Of a stretch of DNA of 64,000 nucleotides, positions 38,193-46,322 are shown piece after piece. Origin of the DNA: Leptospiraceae bacterium (lineage in GTDB: Bacteria > Spirochaetota > Leptospiria > Turneriellales > Turneriellaceae); assembly GCA_025055765.1 (NCBI GenBank), contig JANWWS010000014.1, forward strand, positions 1 to 64,000, written 5' to 3'. A program made the translations under genes and the position numbers. The notes under the pieces were generated by a model that saw only the letters and a program-made list of their open reading frames with translations, was not told the DNA's origin and did no database searches. How positions within the stretch are numbered: the stretch's first letter is position 1; each line of letters begins with the position of its first letter.

Positions 38193-38450
38193 CTATTGTT
38201 TTTTGCGTCTAACGATCACCTGGTCACACCCGGTAACCAATAGCGTTTTTCCTTCAAAACGAAGCTCCAATTCTGTCTCCTCATGCTGCTCTTTTTCTGC
38301 ATATAGGGTTGCAAGCTGCTCCTCTAAGCTCTTGACCATAGCCACGAGCTCTTGCGGATCGCTTGTCCCAAGTTCTCTCTCCAGGAACTCCTTTTCCTGA
38401 TAAAGCAACACGAGTTGGCCTTCCATACTGCCTGATTCAGGGATTTCCAT
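38193..38450 (-). CDS. Small coiled-coil protein leading the PYP operon (unknown)
   Basis: No family recognised. The 85-residue product has a helical, heptad-like middle (residues about 10-56; VLLYQEKEFLEREL, then ELVAMVKSLEEQLATLYAEK) and a short beta-like, basic tail (LELRFEGKTLLVTG...VIVRRKKQ) with one Cys75. It lacks a signal or membrane segment. ATG 38450 is preceded by a perfect AGGAGG; a longer frame upstream crosses the promoter and is rejected. It is the first gene of the PYP operon, only 8 bases before pyp, so it may be a PYP partner, oligomeriser or output protein, which is inference. Confidence 0.85.
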   Translation of the reverse strand: MEIPESGSMEGQLVLLYQEKEFLERELGTSDPQELVAMVKSLEEQLATLYAEKEQHEETELELRFEGKTLLVTGCDQVIVRRKKQ

Positions 38451-38465
38451 AATACCTCCTGAATC

Positions 38466-38494
38466 AAAATACAAATTTGTCCAATGTTTGTCAA
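38466..38494 (-). promoter_or_regulatory. Sigma-70 promoter of the PYP operon
   Basis: On the minus strand a perfect -35 TTGACA (38494-38489), a 17-base spacer and TATTTT (38471-38466) precede the coiled-coil gene. The predicted start of transcription near 38459 leaves a leader of only about 9 bases and would touch the AGGAGG site, so the real start may lie a few bases upstream. Confidence 0.6.
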
Positions 38495-38508
38495 AAATTT
38501 TGGACAAA
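38476..38508. promoter_or_regulatory. Inverted repeat, candidate operator of the PYP operon
   Basis: TTTGTCCAA (38476-38484) and TTGGACAAA (38500-38508) are perfect 9-base inverted arms separated by 15 bases. One arm fills the -35/-10 spacer and the other sits just upstream of the -35. A third, imperfect half-site (GTTTGTCAAA, 38486-38495) lies between them. This layout suits a repressor or light/redox-responsive regulator acting on the operon, and possibly on the divergent gene at 38601. Confidence 0.5.
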
Positions 38509-38600
38509 ATTTGGAATGTCTGGGAGATTTTCGGCACTTTTGCCCTTTTCATGGCATATTTCTTTTGCAGTGATACCCAAGGGGAGAGCGGAAAATTCTT

Positions 38601-39293
38601 ATGGAAAAACGAGCCGAAAAGCATACCGAAGCCCGCGCAAGCAATGTATTGGGGATTGGCATAAGTAAACTCTCTGAACTAGAAGAAAAGGTAAAAGCCT
38701 TTCGCACTATTAATCTTAATGCCAAAAAAAGGCGCTTCATCATTGCTCGTGAGCCCATATTAGACTCTGATGGAAAGGTGGTAGTTAACAAAGGAGAAGA
38801 GATAGATTTAGCCAAGGTGATTTATCTAAAAAGGCATTACAAACCCGACCATGTGTTTAAAACCTTTCAGCCGGATGAGGGAATTGTTCTGGTGTCTGAT
38901 ATGGGCACTCCTGCGGGGGTGCAGCTGACCATGGACCTCGTAACCCAAATCATGAACATAGGAGGAGGTGCCTACGAAGCTTTTATCGACAGAGTGGATA
39001 GCTTTAAAGAAATGAGCAATCTTTTAACGAAAACCTTGTTCCCTAAATTAGCTATTGTCGGCTATTTACCACGAGAAAGACTGCAAGAAGAAATTATTCA
39101 TTTTAGCCAAATCAGTAGAATGGATCCATATATCCGAATGATTGAGGTTATCCATACCACAATTAAACCTGCTCCCGTCATACCCCGATTAAAACAGGTG
39201 ATCATAACACCGGGAGATAGAGAATCGTGGGCTCGCTTTGTTTTGGAGGTAATTGCCGAATACACGAAGAACTACTCTATTGAGGAGCGCTAG
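38601..39293 (+). CDS. Hypothetical protein divergent from the PYP operon
   Basis: No family recognised. A 230-residue soluble, charged protein with an early helical segment (SKLSELEEKVKAFRTINL) and mixed alpha/beta content, including MGTPAGVQLTMDLVTQIMNIGGGAYE and a C-terminal WARFVLEVIAEYTKNYSIEER. There is no signal peptide or membrane segment. A GGGGAGAG ribosome site precedes the ATG. Its promoter region faces the PYP operon across 150 bases and contains the inverted repeat, so co-regulation is possible. It is followed 4 bases later by a secreted protein gene. Confidence 0.65.
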   Translation: MEKRAEKHTEARASNVLGIGISKLSELEEKVKAFRTINLNAKKRRFIIAREPILDSDGKVVVNKGEEIDLAKVIYLKRHYKPDHVFKTFQPDEGIVLVSDMGTPAGVQLTMDLVTQIMNIGGGAYEAFIDRVDSFKEMSNLLTKTLFPKLAIVGYLPRERLQEEIIHFSQISRMDPYIRMIEVIHTTIKPAPVIPRLKQVIITPGDRESWARFVLEVIAEYTKNYSIEER

Positions 39294-39297
39294 GCTC

Positions 39298-40314
39298 ATG
39301 AGCGCCCTCCTAGTCTTCCAGCTATTTTTGGCTCCTCTTGTGAGCCCAGGCTACGGCTATGACACCAAAAGACAAAAATATTTTTATGGCGAGCTTTATT
39401 ACTCCCCACCAAGCTGCCAAGATCATGCTCTAGTCCTTACCCCAAGAGGTGGGTTTGCCATTAGTTTGTGTGGTGGGTCCTGGCAGATTTTTGGCACACA
39501 ACAAACCCCCTATGAGCTGGAGGCCCTTGCCCGGGAGTGGCATACCACTCTTTATTATTTAAGAGATCAAGAATATCTATGGTATTTTCCCTTAGAGGAT
39601 CGAGATCGGCTGCTTTATCTGAACCCCAAAGGCATTGCGGAGATTAGGGATTTCCGAACCATGGAAGGGGGGTGGTTAATATCCCTCAAAGGAGATTGGT
39701 ACCTTATCTATGCGATTAAGGAAAGCCACGCGCAGGTGCACCAAATCACCCCTATGCCGTCCCTACAGGAGGGTATGGAAAACCCTTGGCTTTACCTGAG
39801 TTCTGCCGGATATCTCCCAGGGCAGGGACTGTTAGCACTTATTTTTTATTATGGAGGACAAAAAACTCTGGCTCTTTACGGTACCCAGGATTCTCGTTGG
39901 TATCTCCATCCCGTCTCTTTTTTATGGAGAGAAGAAAAAGCCGCGCTTCAAGCTGGGAAAAATGTCATCTTTCGGTTAGCGCTCTCCCCAGCTCCCAATC
40001 GTATTTACTATACTATCTTACGGGGGGGTGAGGAAGTGGGTAGAACGGAAATCCATAACGAGGGAGAAAACGGCTTCTTCGCGATGAGCCTTCCAGAAGG
40101 CAGGCATGTCTTTCAAGTAAAACGCTACCGTTCCCAACAAGGGAAGGGGGGTACCCATTTTGCCCTGGATAAAAATATATTGCAGCCAGAACCTGTTTCC
40201 GTGAACCTACTAGCAGGCCAAAATGTACTACTTTTCCTGCGCAAGGGCCGAAAAGAAGAGAATAAGGCATATGTTCTTGACTACACTTATCTTGGGCATT
40301 TCCTTGATCAGTAA
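39298..40314 (+). CDS. Exported protein of unknown function
   Basis: No family recognised. A 338-residue product with a signal peptide (ALLVFQLFLAPLVSPGYG) and a beta-rich body with many aromatic residues. Repeating stretches such as LYLNPKGIAEIRDF, GWLISLKGDWYLIYAI and LYLSSAGYLPGQGLLALI suggest a propeller or repeated beta-sheet fold. The last 100 residues (VIFRLALSPAPNRIYYTIL, EGRHVFQVKRY) could be an Ig-like domain. ATG 39298 gives a clean signal peptide; longer frames do not. The end overlaps the next gene by 44 bases. Likely periplasmic. Confidence 0.6.
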   Translation: MSALLVFQLFLAPLVSPGYGYDTKRQKYFYGELYYSPPSCQDHALVLTPRGGFAISLCGGSWQIFGTQQTPYELEALAREWHTTLYYLRDQEYLWYFPLEDRDRLLYLNPKGIAEIRDFRTMEGGWLISLKGDWYLIYAIKESHAQVHQITPMPSLQEGMENPWLYLSSAGYLPGQGLLALIFYYGGQKTLALYGTQDSRWYLHPVSFLWREEKAALQAGKNVIFRLALSPAPNRIYYTILRGGEEVGRTEIHNEGENGFFAMSLPEGRHVFQVKRYRSQQGKGGTHFALDKNILQPEPVSVNLLAGQNVLLFLRKGRKEENKAYVLDYTYLGHFLDQ

Positions 40315-40960
40315 GGCTCTCCCAGCTCAAGAAAAAGAAAAAGCTTTTTCGCAAGCTCAAAAAGCTTTTGAAGTAGGATTTAGCTACCATGAAGCGGGCA
40401 ATCTTGAAAAAGCGCGCGAATATTACGAGAGAGCTATTGCCTACGACCGCACTTTTGTCTCCGCTTACATAAACTTAGGCAACATTGAATCCCAGCTTTT
40501 GCGCTACGACATAGCCGAAAACTACTACAAAATAGCAATTAGCTTAAATCCTCATCATGCCGATGCCTACTACAACTTAGGTGCCCTCTACCAACTTCAG
40601 GAAAAATACACCCTGGCTATTCAAAATTTTGAAAAAACAATAAGTCTCAATAACAACTACAAACAAGCCTATGTAAATTTAGCTACATGTTATATGCGCC
40701 TATACCTGAAATCCTATGATCGTCAGTTGTTAAAGCTTGCACGTGAGAGTTTGGTAACAGCCGGTAAAATTGACCGGCAATATGGTCATGTCTATTTTAA
40801 TCTAGGTATGCTCTACGAACTTGAAAACCAACCTGGCCTAGCACTAAGCCATTACCGCCAAGCTCTGCGTTACTATGACGACAGCTCACCTCAACAGGAA
40901 AAGACACGAAACCGCATTCTTTACCTTGAAAAAAAGATTGCCCAAGAGGTGGCACCCTGA
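40271..40960 (+). CDS. Exported TPR-repeat protein
   Basis: A 229-residue protein with a signal peptide (LTTLILGISLISKALPAQ) and about five tetratricopeptide repeats between residues 25 and 210, for example GNLEKAREYYERAIAYDRTF, HHADAYYNLGALYQLQEKY and YGHVYFNLGMLYELENQPGL. TPRs mediate protein-protein contact; the partner is unknown. Translation probably begins inside the previous gene, with a 44-base overlap. It belongs to the plus-strand series from 38601 that ends in the GT22-like membrane protein. Confidence 0.8.
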   Translation: MFLTTLILGISLISKALPAQEKEKAFSQAQKAFEVGFSYHEAGNLEKAREYYERAIAYDRTFVSAYINLGNIESQLLRYDIAENYYKIAISLNPHHADAYYNLGALYQLQEKYTLAIQNFEKTISLNNNYKQAYVNLATCYMRLYLKSYDRQLLKLARESLVTAGKIDRQYGHVYFNLGMLYELENQPGLALSHYRQALRYYDDSSPQQEKTRNRILYLEKKIAQEVAP

Positions 40961-40974
40961 CTTTTAGACATACT

Positions 40975-42429
40975 TTGCGACAAGTTTTCCAAAAGGCCCG
41001 CATTCTTTACCATGAAAACCCATTGGCTTTTATTCTTTTGTGTGGTTTTCTCTTGCGCAGCATGGCAGCTTGGTACAATTATACGCCTTTGGGTGAAGAC
41101 GACTATGTCAATGTTATCGGGCCAGCTTTGCAACACTACCAAACAGGTAAACCTTTAGAGATAATAGAGATTCGCCTACCTATATTTCCGCGAATTTTCT
41201 ATTTTTTACTTTTACCTTGGAAATTGTTTGGTATCGAAAATGTGCGTTTTCTTGTCTCCTGGGGTCTTTTTGCAGTAGGACTTTTTTCCCTAGTAGGGGT
41301 ATGGGCGATCTATCGTTTCGGCCAGGTCGTAATACCAGGCCAGGAAAAAAGTCTCGCCTGGCTCTATGCAGCCCATTATTTACTACCCCTTTATGGTACA
41401 AGGACTTTCCAAGAAAGCTTTACTCTTGCGACAGTTCCCCTTGGGCTTTATTTCTTGTACAAAAAAGAAAGCTATCCACGGCAATTTTTTTGGGGTGGAT
41501 TTATTTTGGGCATCACTGCCATCATCCGACACCAGGCTATCCTTATACCTCTAGTTTTTGCCTTCTTTTATCTTTGGGAGACTTTTGCTAAAAAATTAGA
41601 TAAAAAGTACCTTTTTGCTTATTTAGGGGGGGGATTTGTCTCCTTTATGCTATTAGTTATGCTTGATGTAAGCGAGGGGAGAGCCCCTCTCTCTACCCCC
41701 CTTGCCTACTTCCGCTATAATTTTAGTACCAATGTGGAAAAGAGTGAATATGGAATTTATCCCTGGTACAACTACCTTTTAGTGATGTTAGCAGTATTCA
41801 TCCCTCCTTTTTCTCTCGGCCTTTTGCCCGCCTTTCTTCGGGGAGTGGTACGCTTTAAGCTATGGGGGATCGCGGTAATTTTCTTTGTGCTTATCCATAA
41901 TCTCATTGCCAATAAAATGGAACGTTTTTTACTCCCCGTCTTGCCTTTCTTTTTTGTACTTACTTTGGGGGGAATAAAAGACTATTTCTATGAAAAATTT
42001 TCCTGGCGCGCTTTTTGGATGGTAAACATAGTATTACTAGCACCTATTGTCTTTAGCCGCAGCCAGCTCAACATCCTCGATGCTGCTATGTACCTGCGCC
42101 ATTCCCCTCATCGCGTGGTGCTTTATCAAATTGAACTGTGGAAACAAGGCTATCTTGGCTATGATCGCAAGGCACCCATCTACATAGAAAAAGATCCTAA
42201 TCATCTCTTAGAGGCCTTAAAGGCGGAAAAAGAGAAATATTACCATCTTTTAACATTGGGACCGCTCAAGGAGGAGCTGCTCTCCCGTCTTAACCAAGAA
42301 GGTTACCCCTGTTTTCTTGAGAAAACCTTTAAACCTTCCTGGCAAGAGAAACTGGTTATTTCTGTAAACCCGGGACCCAATCGCAGGCGCGATACGACCT
42401 ATCTCTATCTCTGTGGGATGACAAAATAA
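40975..42429 (+). CDS. Membrane glycosyltransferase, GT22 (ALG9/PIG-B-like) family
   Basis: A 484-residue polytopic protein with about 10 membrane segments and GT-C hallmarks: an acidic first loop (GEDDYVNVIG), an early luminal motif RTFQESFTL, and NKMERFLLPVLPFF, equivalent to the HKExRFxxP motif of ALG9/PIG-B mannosyltransferases. Such enzymes move a sugar from a polyprenyl-phosphate donor to a glycan or lipid in the periplasm. The soluble tail has no known domain. Start codon TTG 40975 is uncertain and lacks a strong ribosome site. Donor and acceptor are unknown. Confidence 0.75.
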   Translation: MRQVFQKARILYHENPLAFILLCGFLLRSMAAWYNYTPLGEDDYVNVIGPALQHYQTGKPLEIIEIRLPIFPRIFYFLLLPWKLFGIENVRFLVSWGLFAVGLFSLVGVWAIYRFGQVVIPGQEKSLAWLYAAHYLLPLYGTRTFQESFTLATVPLGLYFLYKKESYPRQFFWGGFILGITAIIRHQAILIPLVFAFFYLWETFAKKLDKKYLFAYLGGGFVSFMLLVMLDVSEGRAPLSTPLAYFRYNFSTNVEKSEYGIYPWYNYLLVMLAVFIPPFSLGLLPAFLRGVVRFKLWGIAVIFFVLIHNLIANKMERFLLPVLPFFFVLTLGGIKDYFYEKFSWRAFWMVNIVLLAPIVFSRSQLNILDAAMYLRHSPHRVVLYQIELWKQGYLGYDRKAPIYIEKDPNHLLEALKAEKEKYYHLLTLGPLKEELLSRLNQEGYPCFLEKTFKPSWQEKLVISVNPGPNRRRDTTYLYLCGMTK

Positions 42430-42465
42430 AAGGCAACTTCCTGTTAAAATAATAAAATTAGCAAT

Positions 42466-43290
42466 ATGCGAGAGATACAGAAAATTTTTAGAGGGAGAGA
42501 AACTATTGATGGTGGGGGGGTAAAATTGCGCCGGTTGCTCACTCCCCAAGCGTATAGAGAGGCCGACCCCTTCCTGCTTGTTGATGAATTCCATAATGAT
42601 GATCCTTCGACATACATAGCAGGCTTTCCTCCACACCCTCACCGCGGTTTTGAAACCATTACCTACCTCTTAGCTGGTCGTATTCACCACCGAGATTCGC
42701 GTGGCCATGAAGGTCATCTAGGTCCGCTTAGCCTCCAATGGATGACTGCAGGAAGTGGTATCGTCCACAGCGAAATGCCAGAGCAAGAAGATGGCTTACT
42801 ATGGGGCTATCAGATCTGGCTAAACCTAAGTACCGCGCAGAAGATGACCAAGCCTCGTTACCAGGATATTCCCGCCGAAGATATACCTGAGGTAGAGGAA
42901 GGCCCACTGAGGATAAGGGTCCTGGCAGGCGAGTATAAAGAAAAGAAATCCCCTGTCATGACCTTTTTTCCTGTGCTTTATTTGGATCTTTCCTTTTCCG
43001 AAGAAAGTTTCTTCTATTTAAGCCTGCCGGTAGGCGATACCGTACTTGTTATCTGCATAGAGGGGAATGTGGAAATTGGCGAGCGACGACAACAATTGGT
43101 GATGGGGGAGTTAGCTCTCCTAGGTGAGGGTGAGGGAATTGGCCTTTACTCCAAGAAGGGGAGATTGCTCTTGTTAAGTGCCCCCCCTCTGCGAGAGCCA
43201 ATGGTAGCGCACGGTCCTTTCGTCATGAACTCCCGAGAAGAAATAGAGCAAGCTTATCGTGATTACGCAGCGGGGCTCTTCGAGGTGTAG
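42466..43290 (+). CDS. Pirin-family cupin protein
   Basis: A 274-residue double-cupin protein. Metal-binding residues are visible in FPPHPHRGFETITYL (His, His), HHRDSRGHEG and GIVHSEMPE (His, Glu), as in pirins and the YhhW/quercetin 2,3-dioxygenase group. The C-terminal cupin half is less conserved. Catalytic activity is not predictable for the family. The 3' end overlaps tgt on the other strand by 28 bases. The upstream gap (42430-42465) is AT-rich and probably holds the promoter. Confidence 0.88.
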   Translation: MREIQKIFRGRETIDGGGVKLRRLLTPQAYREADPFLLVDEFHNDDPSTYIAGFPPHPHRGFETITYLLAGRIHHRDSRGHEGHLGPLSLQWMTAGSGIVHSEMPEQEDGLLWGYQIWLNLSTAQKMTKPRYQDIPAEDIPEVEEGPLRIRVLAGEYKEKKSPVMTFFPVLYLDLSFSEESFFYLSLPVGDTVLVICIEGNVEIGERRQQLVMGELALLGEGEGIGLYSKKGRLLLLSAPPLREPMVAHGPFVMNSREEIEQAYRDYAAGLFEV

Positions 43291-44399
43291 ACTTTTAAGT
43301 AGCCCTCTTTAAAGCTCGTCCAACGGTCCTCAAATATGGCTAAACGCATGCTGTCCATGAAATGGTACATAAAATAAAGGTTATGATAAGTACTTAGCAT
43401 GTAAGCCAGGATTTCCCTACTTTTATGCAGGTGGCGTAAATAAGCGAGAGTATAGCGTTGACACACAGGGCAGCCGCACCTTGGGTCAGGAGGATCGGCC
43501 CTGTCCTTAAATTTTTCGTTACGCAAGTTGATCTTACCTTCAGAGGTTAAAAGTTGGCCATTCCGGGCGTTGCGGGTGGGTAGGACACAGTCGAACATGT
43601 CTACCCCAGACTCCACAGCAGCGAGGATCTCTGGTATCGAACCCACCCCCATAAGATACCTTGGTTTTTCAACGGGTAGGAGAGCACAAGTAAAGCGTAA
43701 TGCCTTCAAAAACTCCTCATTTTTTTCGCCTACGGAAAGACCACCAATGGCAAAACCTGGCAATGGTAAGGTCGTCACAAACTGCACCGACTTTTCTCGA
43801 AATTCTTCTTCTACCCCGCCTTGTATTATCCCAAAGAGACTTTGCTTTTCGTTCATGCCAGAACTGATATAATACTCTACAGAGTCTTGAAGCCAGCGAT
43901 GGGTTCTCTCAAGTGCCAGGGAAAGCCGTTCGGGAGTGGCGGGATACTCAGCACAATCATCTAGGGGCATGACAATATCACTTTCTAAAATTCTTTGGAT
44001 TTCCAGTACTTTGCGAGGATTAAAATAATGCCGAGAACCATCCCAATGGGAGCGAAAAAGCACACCATCATCGCGATATTCCCTCAAGGAGGACAAGGAA
44101 AAAGCTTGAAAGCCTCCAGAGTCCGTCAAAAGAGCATAGGGCCAGGCCATAAATTTTTTCAATCCGCCTAGTTTCGCCATAAGTTCTAACCCTGGCCTAA
44201 GATAGAGGTGGTAAGTATTGGCTAGGATGAGCCGATACCCTATGCTCTCTAGATCTTCTTGACCCATGGCTTTCACACTCCCTTGGGTGCCAACAGGCAT
44301 AAAAAGTGGCGTCTTCACCTCAAGCCCTGTTTCAAATCGCAAAAGACCTGCCCTCGGACCAGTAGTGCCCTTTTGCAAGAAAAAGTAGAAGCGGGCCAT
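43263..44399 (-). CDS. tgt: tRNA-guanine transglycosylase
   Basis: A 378-residue enzyme that replaces guanine 34 with preQ1 in Asp, Asn, His and Tyr tRNAs, on the queuosine pathway. It has the TIM-barrel signatures MPVGTQGSVKAM near the start, LTDSGGFQAFSLSSL with the catalytic Asp, FGIIQGGVEEEFR, GGLSVGEKNEEF, VLPTRNARNG and the zinc site CGCPVCQRYTLAYLRHLH. Length is normal. It is transcribed after the outer-membrane barrel gene, 1 base apart, and converges on the pirin gene. Confidence 0.96.
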   Translation of the reverse strand: MARFYFFLQKGTTGPRAGLLRFETGLEVKTPLFMPVGTQGSVKAMGQEDLESIGYRLILANTYHLYLRPGLELMAKLGGLKKFMAWPYALLTDSGGFQAFSLSSLREYRDDGVLFRSHWDGSRHYFNPRKVLEIQRILESDIVMPLDDCAEYPATPERLSLALERTHRWLQDSVEYYISSGMNEKQSLFGIIQGGVEEEFREKSVQFVTTLPLPGFAIGGLSVGEKNEEFLKALRFTCALLPVEKPRYLMGVGSIPEILAAVESGVDMFDCVLPTRNARNGQLLTSEGKINLRNEKFKDRADPPDPRCGCPVCQRYTLAYLRHLHKSREILAYMLSTYHNLYFMYHFMDSMRLAIFEDRWTSFKEGYLKVYTSKSPAA

Positions 44400-44400
44400 T

Positions 44401-46056
44401 TTATAAAGAAATGCTCATCCCTCCGAAAATAAGTAGACCAGAGGTTCGGTAAGGATACACCAGAATGTAATTTTCATTGAGCAGATTTTCCCCTCGAAAA
44501 AAAAGGCTTACAGTTGGGTTTAGTTTCTTCTCAATCCCTGCATGCAAGAGAAAAAAGGGAGCCAGGGTTTGATTTGCATCAGGCACGTATCGCTCGTACT
44601 GGGCATTGCTTTCAAGATAGAAAATCCAACTACCAGGGGTCAAACTAGCTTTGGCAAAAAAAGAAAATGGGGTTCTCAGTGTTACCCGTTCAAGTTGGTA
44701 TTCATATCGTGGCCCTAATTCCACCGAAAAAATATCCTGGACGGAGTGCTCCCAACCTACCTCCGCAAAAGCAAAACGAAACAATCTCTCTCTTGCGGAA
44801 AGGAGTTCTGAAGAACGATCAAAGTTTCGATCCCAATAACGCAGGTAATGAACATATCCCACATTCATCTTGAGAGTGTTGGCCCTACCTAGGCGAAGAC
44901 TGTTCTTTGAACTAGCTGACCAAACGTCCTCTGGCTGTACATAGTGTACAGGCAAAGAATAATGACGATCCAAAAAATCAGCCTGCATAGGGGGGATGCG
45001 GCCAATCCTTTGGATTTCAAGCCTGCTATACCAGGAGCCTAAAAAGCTATCAATCGCTAGTATAGGCCCCCAAACAGGACGCATAGTCTGCGCAAAAAAT
45101 ACCTGGACGCCAAATGTGAAATCTATCTGCCAGGGCAGGCGTTGGTTGCCCACCACGGTGCGATATAAAGGTAGGACGTCCTGCAACTTAAAATCACCAG
45201 CTCGGTAGTATTGCCTGGGGCGATTTTGATATAGATAATTCTCAGCATACCAGAGGCTAGCCGAAAGCTGTAGAGCATTTCGGTTACTAAAAATATACTG
45301 CCAATCAAATCCACCTGTAAGTCGTAGAAAAGTAGAATCATCTCGCAAACGCTCGGTGGTGTTTTCCTCAACAGAAGAGCTAATATATTCCCCCCCCAGA
45401 TCTATGGTAAGTCTTTGAAATTCGGAGGACCTAATTTGTTGGTTTAACTCGAAAAAGCCCCCCCTGCGGAACTGCTGTACATAGGCAGGATTTTCCTGCA
45501 AACCTCTGAGATAATCCTTATAAGTCATCTTGAGTAGCATTTTGTAGCTTTCGGTAAAATGAAACCCTGATGAAACTAATAGTCGGTCTGAGGAATACTC
45601 GGAATTGGGGATGGTCCTAAGGTCTCGCCCTTCCGAATCGTATTTGAGCCGATTATATTCAATAAGGTAAACACCAAAGTTGTCTCTTTTGGTGACATAA
45701 ATATCTGCCGAGAGATTGTGATAGCTTCCATAGTGGGCTCTCAGTTGAGCTTGGCGCTGGGCTTCGGGGGGTTTTTGCTTTTCATTGCGGGCAATCTCTG
45801 GGAGAGACTCCTGCCAAGGGGGGGTGGTAGGGATTTCCATACCATCTGGTTTGGCCTCTTCCTTCTGGTGCTGGAACAATAGCTCATCCTCACCCTCGAC
45901 AACAACCTTTTCGTCCCATTTTTTCTCTGGATCGCCCTTGTTATGCGTTTCCTTCTCTATCGATTCTGCAGGAAGTTCTTCTTCAAGAGAGGTCCTGGCT
46001 TTGCTTTGGGCAAAAAGAAGAGTTGTACATAAGAGGAAATTGCTCAAAGGACGCAT
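44401..46056 (-). CDS. Outer-membrane beta-barrel, TonB-receptor-like but lacking a plug domain
   Basis: A 551-residue exported protein (signal peptide PLSNFLLCTTLLFAQSKA). After an acidic, low-complexity stretch (SLEEELPAESIEKETHNKGD) come alternating beta-strands with aromatic girdles, such as YKMLLKMTYKDYL and SWYSRLEIQRI. It ends in FFRGENLLNENYILVYPYRT...GGMSISL, the pattern of TonB-dependent receptor barrels. No plug domain or TonB box is evident, so it may be a truncated receptor or a barrel with another role. I start it at ATG 46056 because the longer frame has no signal peptide at its start. tgt follows directly. Confidence 0.75.
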   Translation of the reverse strand: MRPLSNFLLCTTLLFAQSKARTSLEEELPAESIEKETHNKGDPEKKWDEKVVVEGEDELLFQHQKEEAKPDGMEIPTTPPWQESLPEIARNEKQKPPEAQRQAQLRAHYGSYHNLSADIYVTKRDNFGVYLIEYNRLKYDSEGRDLRTIPNSEYSSDRLLVSSGFHFTESYKMLLKMTYKDYLRGLQENPAYVQQFRRGGFFELNQQIRSSEFQRLTIDLGGEYISSSVEENTTERLRDDSTFLRLTGGFDWQYIFSNRNALQLSASLWYAENYLYQNRPRQYYRAGDFKLQDVLPLYRTVVGNQRLPWQIDFTFGVQVFFAQTMRPVWGPILAIDSFLGSWYSRLEIQRIGRIPPMQADFLDRHYSLPVHYVQPEDVWSASSKNSLRLGRANTLKMNVGYVHYLRYWDRNFDRSSELLSARERLFRFAFAEVGWEHSVQDIFSVELGPRYEYQLERVTLRTPFSFFAKASLTPGSWIFYLESNAQYERYVPDANQTLAPFFLLHAGIEKKLNPTVSLFFRGENLLNENYILVYPYRTSGLLIFGGMSISL

Positions 46057-46144
46057 TGGCGCGAGAAGAAGTCCCCACCTGAAGTGTAAAGAAAATTCAA
46101 GAAAGCTTTCACATTCTGGTGTCGCCAAGGAAAACCTCCACGAA

Positions 46145-46160
46145 TTTTGCCACGGCAAAA
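46145..46160. promoter_or_regulatory. Palindrome TTTTGCC-AC-GGCAAAA in a divergent intergenic region
   Basis: A 16-base inverted repeat with 2 central bases, between the barrel gene (minus) and the tandem ribbon-helix-helix gene (plus). A related site, TTTTTGGCAAAA (46283-46294), lies close to the promoter of the latter. Short palindromes of this size are typical ribbon-helix-helix operators; the link is inference. Confidence 0.35.
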
Positions 46161-46322
46161 AACTGAGCCGCCAAGAGGATGTGTTGTGGAAATCCTATGG
46201 AGCTTTGGCTTATGTGAACTCACGAAAAAAAGTTTTTTTAAAAAATTCCCTTTTAAGAAAATTTTCTTCAAAATTCTGCAAATTTTTGGCAAAATCGGGG
46301 TTTTATATAAACAGGAGGGTCT

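Noticed and set aside
38451-38624. Upstream extension of the coiled-coil gene in the PYP operon
   Set aside because: It would translate through a consensus promoter, while ATG 38450 has a perfect ribosome site.
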